DNA from: CAYGWP01 sp964353455
GTDB lineage: Bacteria; Planctomycetota; Phycisphaerae; FEN-1346
DNA length: 8,848 nucleotides
Assembly (NCBI GenBank): GCA_964353455.1
Contig: CAYGWP010000245.1
Location: 1-8,848, forward strand
Direction: 5' to 3'
In this document: piece after piece, positions 4,515-8,848 of the stretch
Layout: each line of letters starts with the position of its first letter
Position numbering within the stretch: the first letter of the stretch is position 1
Notes under the pieces: model-generated
What the model saw: only the letters and a program-made list of their open reading frames with translations
The model's database searches: none
What the model was told of the DNA's origin: nothing
Made by a program: the position numbers and the translations under genes

Positions 4515-5832
4515 CGACCTCGGGCGCGGCGGCCTTCGCCTCCAGGGGCAACTGCTCTTCCTCGGATTCCTCGACATAGACCTCTTCCACGTCGGTGGCA
4601 TCGACGACCTTGCGGAGGAGGAAGTAGATGATCGTCTGCGAGGTGAAGAAGAAACTCGGCAGGAAGGCGACCATCATCCCCATGGCAACCCAGACCCAGA
4701 ACATGAATAGATACATGGCGGATGCCTCGGCCCCGTACATGGCATCGGGCGTTGCGCCGGGCTGCGGCCAGGGGTTGGAGAGGGTGGGCAGCGCCCAGAG
4801 GCGGACGAGTTTATCGGCCGCGGCGCCGCTGCCCCACGAGAACGTCGCGACGGCGTGGTGCGTTATCCACAGTACGAGGAACGCCAGGAACTTGACGAAC
4901 ACGAACACCAGGCATCCATATACGGCGCTGAAAAGAAGATAGAAGAGGTACCGCCACGGGCGGCTGGCGACGTACGAGATCGAGCGGCTGATGGCGTCGA
5001 AGGAGTCCGACCCCTCGGCGGCGATCGTCGGCCACTGGAGGCCCAGGCTGAGCGCCCCGCCGATGATGATCAGGGCCATCAGGAGGCCCAGGATCAGCGT
5101 CACGAAGAAGAAGATGCCGACGGCGTACTCGCCCACGTACGGGATCATCAGCGGCAGGCCCGTCGGGGCGCCTATGCCGACCGCCACCAGCACCAGGACG
5201 CCGAACGGAATCAGGGGGCTCGTCACGATGCTCGGCCACTTCGAGAGGGCGAAGCCGACGGCCTTCCCCAGCGGCACGCTCTCCTCGCGGGCGAACCGCA
5301 CGGCCGACATCCGCGAGACCGCCCCGCCGATCACCGACCAGATCGCCAGCGCCAGCACCGTGTTGATGAGGGCGAACCACGGGGCCTGGTCCCAGTAGGC
5401 CACGGCCAGCGCAAGCGAGTCGCGGGCCGCAACCAGCGGCGACGCCAGGAACGCCGTGAAGTCGCCCCAGCCCTTGCCATCGACGTAGGGCATGGCCCAG
5501 TCGCCCCAGAGCGTCTTGGTCACGATGTAATGGACGTTGTCGTAGAAACTGTTCCTCGGGGGGGCGGCGATTCCTAACTGCGACAGGCCCGACTGCCACC
5601 TGGCAACGTCGAAGCGGGCCGGGGTGACGCTCTGGATGCGGACGTCGGTCTGGCCGACGGTGGGAATCCGGTCAACGAGGCACGCTGCGCCGAACGAGAG
5701 CGCCAGGCCCACGAAGCACAGGAATATCTTGGCCGGATGGATGGCCAGCCGGAACGACCGGACGATCTCAAGAAACGAGAAACATCGGCGCCAGTCGATG
5801 CACTGGAGTTCCTTCGTGGATTCGTCGGCCAT
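4474..5832 (-). CDS. Polytopic inner-membrane protein of unknown function, 452 aa
   Basis: The product has a soluble N-terminus (ADESTKELQCIDWRRC), a first membrane segment at about 36-55, a ~95-residue extracytoplasmic-type loop, and further hydrophobic segments near 152-173, 205-225, 235-265 (probably two short or one long), 296-325 and 371-405. An acidic, proline-rich tail follows (about 411-452, with E-E-S-E-E-E-Q). The segment D-S-F-D-A-I-S-R-S-I-S-Y-V before R-P-W-R-Y (277-295) is a pattern I associate with uncharacterised planctomycete membrane proteins. No catalytic or transporter signature is visible. The ATG at 5832 is chosen over an in-frame upstream ATG (5970) because AAGGAGA lies six bases away and the longer N-terminus is arginine-rich and overlaps yacG. 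It lies 64 bases after yacG, probably the last gene of the chaperone transcript. Confidence 0.85.
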   Translation of the reverse strand: MADESTKELQCIDWRRCFSFLEIVRSFRLAIHPAKIFLCFVGLALSFGAACLVDRIPTVGQTDVRIQSVTPARFDVARWQSGLSQLGIAAPPRNSFYDNVHYIVTKTLWGDWAMPYVDGKGWGDFTAFLASPLVAARDSLALAVAYWDQAPWFALINTVLALAIWSVIGGAVSRMSAVRFAREESVPLGKAVGFALSKWPSIVTSPLIPFGVLVLVAVGIGAPTGLPLMIPYVGEYAVGIFFFVTLILGLLMALIIIGGALSLGLQWPTIAAEGSDSFDAISRSISYVASRPWRYLFYLLFSAVYGCLVFVFVKFLAFLVLWITHHAVATFSWGSGAAADKLVRLWALPTLSNPWPQPGATPDAMYGAEASAMYLFMFWVWVAMGMMVAFLPSFFFTSQTIIYFLLRKVVDATDVEEVYVEESEEEQLPLEAKAAAPEVVKVTEPAPPKPPE

Positions 5833-5896
5833 GGCGTTCTCCTTGCTCCTGTTGACCGGCCCTTGAGCCCCATATTCCGCCGCGCCGCAAGGCATG

Positions 5897-6145
5897 TCAA
5901 GAACTATTCGGCTTTCCGGCGGCTTTCGACTTTTTTCCGGCCTTCGCCGGCGGCGCCCGGGCGGCGGCATCGTCGGCCACCTGGTCCACGGGACGGCTGA
6001 TGACGTAGCGGTCCTGGAACCAGAGGCCGAGTTCCGCCATCTTGCACCGCTCAGAGCAGAACGGCCAGAACCGCGCGTGCACCGGATCGGACCGCGCTAT
6101 GCGGCGGCCGCAGTAGCGGCAGCGGTCGGAGGCTTCCTGATTCAC
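5897..6145 (-). CDS. yacG: YacG-like zinc-ribbon protein
   Basis: The 82-residue product carries the YacG zinc ribbon: C9-R-Y-C12 and P-F-C30-S-E-R-C34, followed by the family hallmark K-x-x-x-L-G-L-W-F-x-D-R-Y-V-I (35-49). In E. coli YacG binds GyrB and inhibits DNA gyrase; whether this homologue does so is unknown. The tail is lysine/alanine-rich. The GTG at 6145 is chosen: it overlaps the TGA of the preceding fmdB-type gene as GTGA, and AAGGA lies just upstream, indicating translational coupling. An in-frame ATG at 6193 would add 16 residues inside the upstream gene and is less likely. The family is normally about 65 residues, so the extra length is in the C-terminal tail. Confidence 0.85.
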   Translation of the reverse strand: MNQEASDRCRYCGRRIARSDPVHARFWPFCSERCKMAELGLWFQDRYVISRPVDQVADDAAARAPPAKAGKKSKAAGKPNSS

Positions 6146-6453
6146 TTGTCCTTCTTTGGGCACGACTTGGGGTCCTCCCTGCATCCCTCGCACGGGCTTG
6201 GCGCGGGCGCGGCGTCTTTCGACACGGGTGCGGCCGGCGCATCCTTCTTGGCGTCTTCCTTATATGCCTTGCTGCGATAGTCGGTGGCGTAGAAGCCGGA
6301 GCCTTTGAAGATGACGGCGCCGCCCCTGCCGAGGAGTCGCTTTGCGCGGCGCTTGCCGCAGGCGGGGCACTTGCGGATCGGCTGGGCCGTCATCGGCTGG
6401 AACTCCTCGAACTCGTGGCGGCAGGCTTCGCAGCGATATTCATAAGTCGGCAT
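6142..6453 (-). CDS. FmdB-type zinc-ribbon regulatory protein (second copy)
   Basis: A 103-residue member of the FmdB family: MPTYEYRCEACRHEFEEFQP with Cys8/Cys11, then K-C-P-A-C at Cys29/Cys32, and the family segment F-K-G-S-G-F-Y-A-T-D-Y (49-59), which the first copy at 466-693 lacks. The C-terminus is a lysine/alanine/proline linker with three more cysteines (88, 91, 98). The function is unknown; location between grpE and yacG in the chaperone cluster suggests a link with protein quality control or expression of the operon (inference). GAGGG lies six bases before the ATG. The gap to grpE (48 bases) holds two hairpins. Confidence 0.92.
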   Translation of the reverse strand: MPTYEYRCEACRHEFEEFQPMTAQPIRKCPACGKRRAKRLLGRGGAVIFKGSGFYATDYRSKAYKEDAKKDAPAAPVSKDAAPAPSPCEGCREDPKSCPKKDK

Positions 6454-6468
6454 AGATTACCCTCAATT

Positions 6469-6513
6469 GCGCGACCAAATTGGTCGTGCGTACCCGCGAC
6501 CTTACGGTCGCGG
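6469..6513 (-). repeat. Two adjacent hairpins between grpE and fmdB; grpE stop lies in one loop
   Basis: 6469-6489 pairs GCGCGACCA with TGGTCGTGC around AAT (one G-U pair on the plus strand, C-A on the minus). 6494-6513 pairs CCGCGACC with GGTCGCGG (8 bp, perfect) around TTAC, and that loop contains the grpE stop codon (6502-6504). No U tract follows on the minus strand, so these look more like RNA processing, stabilising or partial-termination hairpins, or protein sites, than full terminators. Confidence 0.55.
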
Positions 6514-7104
6514 CTCGTCAGGTACTGCCTCGGGTTTCGGCGGGCCGCCCGAGACGGCGACGCGGCTGGGCCGGATCGTCCGGCCGTGCAGCCGGTACCC
6601 CTTCTGCATCACCTCGACGACCTTGCCCTCGGCGTGCGACTCGCTCGGCACCAGGGTCACGGCCTCGTGGTGTTCCGGGTCGAACGGCTGGTCGGCGGCG
6701 TCGATCTGCTCGACGCCGTGGGCGGCAAGCGCTGCAAGCATCTGGTCGTGGACGGCCCTCACGCCCTCCAGGAGCGACTCGAAACTCGGCTTTGCGGCGG
6801 CGGCATCCAGGGCACGCTCAAAGTTGTCGATGGCCGGCAGGAGGTCCAGCACCAGCGCACGGATTCCGTGCTTCTTCTCTTCCTGGAAGTGCCGCTCCAT
6901 GCGCTTCTGGTAGTTGGAGTACTCTGCGGCGAGGCGCTGGAGTTGGTCAACAAGGTCCTTGCCCTCCCTGGTCTTGGCGGCCAGGAGGTCTTCGTAGTCG
7001 GGGACGGCGGCGCGTTCGCCCTGCGCGGGGGGCGCCGGGGCCTGGTCGGCGGGCCGCTTCGGGGCCTCATCACGATGCGGATGGTGACCGTTGCGGGGTT
7101 TCAT
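6502..7104 (-). CDS. grpE: GrpE, nucleotide exchange factor of DnaK
   Basis: The 200-residue product releases ADP from DnaK in the cytoplasm. Residues 1-35 are a polar, disordered leader; 36-85 form the long coiled-coil helix (D-Y-E-D-L-L-A-A-K through Q-R-L-A-A-E-Y-S-N-Y-Q-K-R). Next come L-P-A-I-D-N-F-E-R-A-L (89-99) and the beta-wing with Q-P-F-D-P-E-H-H-E-A-V (139-149) and V-V-E-V-M-Q-K-G-Y-R-L-H-G-R-T-I-R-P-S-R-V-A-V (162-184), which are family hallmarks. Length is normal. The ATG overlaps the dnaJ stop as ATGA, so the two are translationally coupled; GGAGGA lies 12 bases upstream inside dnaJ. dnaK is not in the window. The C-terminal codons and stop are part of an 8-bp hairpin. Confidence 0.96.
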   Translation of the reverse strand: MKPRNGHHPHRDEAPKRPADQAPAPPAQGERAAVPDYEDLLAAKTREGKDLVDQLQRLAAEYSNYQKRMERHFQEEKKHGIRALVLDLLPAIDNFERALDAAAAKPSFESLLEGVRAVHDQMLAALAAHGVEQIDAADQPFDPEHHEAVTLVPSESHAEGKVVEVMQKGYRLHGRTIRPSRVAVSGGPPKPEAVPDEPRP

Positions 7105-8243
7105 GATTGCTTCTTATCCTCCGCCTTGCCGCCGAGGTACTCGGCCAGTTTTTCGAGGAAACTTTCGCGTTGCGGCAGGACGCCCTTCTTCTCGCTCATG
7201 GCGAACTCGCGCAGCAGTTCTTCCTGGCGCCGCGAGAGTTTCTTCGGTATCTCCACGATCACCTGGACCAGCAGGTCTCCGCGGCCGTACCCCTCGATGT
7301 CGGGGAGGCCCTGGCCCTTCAGGCGATAGAGGTCGCCGCTCTGCGTGCCGCGAGAGAGCGTCATCGCCTCCTTACCTTCGAGCGTCGGGACGTCGATCTC
7401 GGCCCCGAGCGCCGCCTGCGTGAAACTGACCGGCGCCTGGCAGAGGAGGTCGCGCGCGTGCCGCTGGAAGAATGGGTGCTCCTCGATGCGGGCCTCTACG
7501 TAGAGGTCGCCGCGCGTGCCGCCGAGTTCGCCGGCATCGCCTTCGCCGGTCAGGCGGACCCGCTGCCCGTCCTCGATGCCGGCGGGGATGTGGACCTCGA
7601 TGGTCCTCTGTCGGCTGACGAAGCGGCGGCCGCCGCACTCCGGGCACGGGTCGCGCACCCGCGACCCCTGTCCGCCGCAGTGCGGGCACTCCGTCACGAT
7701 GCGAAAGAACCCGCCGCCCTGCTGGATGCGGCCCTGCCCGCCGCAGGTCGGGCACTTCTCGCGGCGACCAGAGGCCGAGCCTGAACCCTTGCACTTCTCG
7801 CAGAGTTCCCGGCGCGACAGGCGAACGGTCTTGGTCGCTCCCTTGAGGACCTCGGCAAGCCCTACGCCGACGACGACGCGGAGGCTTGCCCCGCGCCCAG
7901 GCCCGCCGCGCCTCGGGCCGCCGAAACCGAAGAGGTCGCCGAGGCCGAACACGTCGCCGAACATCGAGAAGATGTCGCGGACGTCGGCCTGCTGCCAGTC
8001 GTGGAGGCCCGCCCCCCGCAGGCCCGCCTTGCCGAACTGGTCGTACCGGCCGCGCTTCTCGGGGTCCGAGAGGACCTCGTAGGCCTCGGTGCACTTTTTG
8101 AACCGGTCCTCGGCCGCCTTGTCGTCGGGGTTGAGGTCCGGGTGATACTTCTTGGCGGCGTTGCGATAGCCGGTTCGGACCTCGTCGGCGTTTGCGCCGC
8201 GCGGCACGCCGAGGATTGCGTAGTAGTCTTCCTCGTCGGGCAT
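7101..8243 (-). CDS. dnaJ: Chaperone DnaJ (type I, Hsp40)
   Basis: The 380-residue product is a complete type I DnaJ, which delivers unfolded proteins to DnaK and stimulates its ATPase. The J domain covers about 7-70 with the H-P-D motif at 34-36. A glycine/phenylalanine-rich linker follows (71-120). The zinc region has four C-x-x-C repeats at 148/151, 164/167, 186/189 and 200/203; the first three are C-x-x-C-x-G-x-G, while the fourth reads C-P-E-C-G-G-R-R and lacks the last glycine. The substrate-binding C-terminal domains run from about 212 to 335 (H-I-P-A-G-I-E-D-G-Q-R-V-R-L-x-G-E-G). The ATG at 8243 is chosen because M-P-D-E-E-D-Y-Y-A-I-L-G-V matches the family start and GGGAG lies six bases upstream; an earlier in-frame ATG (8294) would pass through an 18-bp palindrome. 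It overlaps grpE by four bases. Confidence 0.97.
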   Translation of the reverse strand: MPDEEDYYAILGVPRGANADEVRTGYRNAAKKYHPDLNPDDKAAEDRFKKCTEAYEVLSDPEKRGRYDQFGKAGLRGAGLHDWQQADVRDIFSMFGDVFGLGDLFGFGGPRRGGPGRGASLRVVVGVGLAEVLKGATKTVRLSRRELCEKCKGSGSASGRREKCPTCGGQGRIQQGGGFFRIVTECPHCGGQGSRVRDPCPECGGRRFVSRQRTIEVHIPAGIEDGQRVRLTGEGDAGELGGTRGDLYVEARIEEHPFFQRHARDLLCQAPVSFTQAALGAEIDVPTLEGKEAMTLSRGTQSGDLYRLKGQGLPDIEGYGRGDLLVQVIVEIPKKLSRRQEELLREFAMSEKKGVLPQRESFLEKLAEYLGGKAEDKKQS

Positions 8244-8271
8244 CGAGCGCTCCCAGGCAAGAAACAACGCG

Positions 8272-8289
8272 CGGTCGCCGCGGCGACCG
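8272..8289. promoter_or_regulatory. 18-bp perfect palindrome in the dnaJ leader
   Basis: CGGTCGCCGCGGCGACCG is fully self-complementary and lies 29-46 bases upstream of the dnaJ start codon. It could be a repressor site or a 7-bp RNA hairpin with loop CGCG in the dnaJ leader. It is not a CIRCE element. Half-sites GGTCGC/GCGACC also appear in the hairpin at the end of grpE (6496-6511). Confidence 0.45.
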
Positions 8290-8310
8290 GCCAAATATGA
8301 ATATGTTAAA

Positions 8311-8340
8311 GCGGGGCGACGGCCCGCGCCGCCGCCCCGC
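8311..8340 (-). terminator. Rho-independent terminator of groEL
   Basis: Read on the minus strand, a 13-bp stem (GCGGGGCG, G-U pair, CGGC) closes a four-base loop and is followed by TTTAACATATT. The single imperfect pair (A8319/C8332) is an A-C mismatch in the plus strand but a G-U pair in minus-strand RNA, which points to function in the groEL transcript. The stem can be extended by one A-T pair (8341/8310). It lies 29 bases after the groEL stop and separates groEL from dnaJ. Confidence 0.7.
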
Positions 8341-8369
8341 TCATGGTGCGCGAACGTGCGCTGCCGAGT

Positions 8370-8848
<479 letters not shown>

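Noticed and set aside
4811..5599. Long frames on both strands inside the membrane-protein gene
   Set aside because: Arginine- and glycine-rich shadows of a high-GC gene, with no domain or ribosome site; the membrane-protein frame has clear hydrophobic segments.
6415..7329. 304-codon plus-strand frame opposite grpE and the dnaJ end
   Set aside because: It overlaps two certain genes antisense and matches no family.
7107..7784. 225-codon plus-strand frame opposite dnaJ
   Set aside because: It is antisense to a clearly recognisable DnaJ and its composition is that of a reverse-strand shadow.
8291..8310. AT-rich stretch as a dnaJ promoter
   Set aside because: A -10-like hexamer can be found on the minus strand, but no acceptable -35 box lies at the right distance; it is better explained as the tail of the groEL terminator.
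8243..8369. CIRCE (HrcA) heat-shock operator before dnaJ
   Set aside because: No TTAGCACTC-N9-GAGTGCTAA-like sequence is present; only the unrelated 18-bp GC palindrome is there.

Overview
This window is GC-rich bacterial chromosome, probably from a planctomycete-like (Planctomycetota) genome or metagenome bin. That placement is inferred. It rests on the gene order groEL-dnaJ-grpE-fmdB-yacG, on a large membrane protein with a D-x-F-D-A-x-S-R-S...R-P-W-R-Y segment of a kind I associate with planctomycetes, and on the GC-rich codon use. No rRNA, tRNA, CRISPR array or transposase gene is visible.

Layout. (1) 1-465 has no convincing gene. Its first ~300 bases are packed with nine short inverted repeats, including a perfect 24-bp stem with a 3-base loop, and a promoter follows. 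(2) 466-2590 is a plus-strand housekeeping block: a small FmdB-type zinc-ribbon protein, a HIT-family (Ap4A phosphorylase-like) nucleotide enzyme, and a dGTPase-like HD hydrolase (dgt). A 130-bp palindromic element sits just upstream of dgt, and a 13-bp hairpin lies right after its stop codon. (3) 2591-4514 is a disturbed accessory region. It holds a very good sigma70 promoter and Shine-Dalgarno that lead only into a 40-codon repeat-derived ORF, two conserved-looking hypothetical genes (157 and 95 aa), a TCG-triplet tract, a dispersed inverted repeat, and the 3' end of a gene that has lost its start. Two 31-bp direct repeats (29/31 identical) bracket this module, at 2760-2790 and 4076-4106. 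(4) 4474-8848 is a minus-strand chaperone cluster, read right to left: groEL (C-terminal part only), terminator, dnaJ, grpE (ATGA overlap), a second fmdB-type gene, yacG (GTGA overlap) and a polytopic membrane protein of unknown function.

How the genes fit together. DnaJ and GrpE are the co-chaperone and nucleotide-exchange factor of DnaK; dnaK itself is not in the window. GroEL is the chaperonin. The zinc-ribbon proteins FmdB and YacG look translationally linked to each other and sit downstream of grpE. On the plus strand, the HIT enzyme and dGTPase both act on nucleotides but are separated by the palindromic element. I found no obviously new enzyme system. The least explained parts are the hairpin cluster at the left end and the rearranged-looking 2.6-4.5 kb module.
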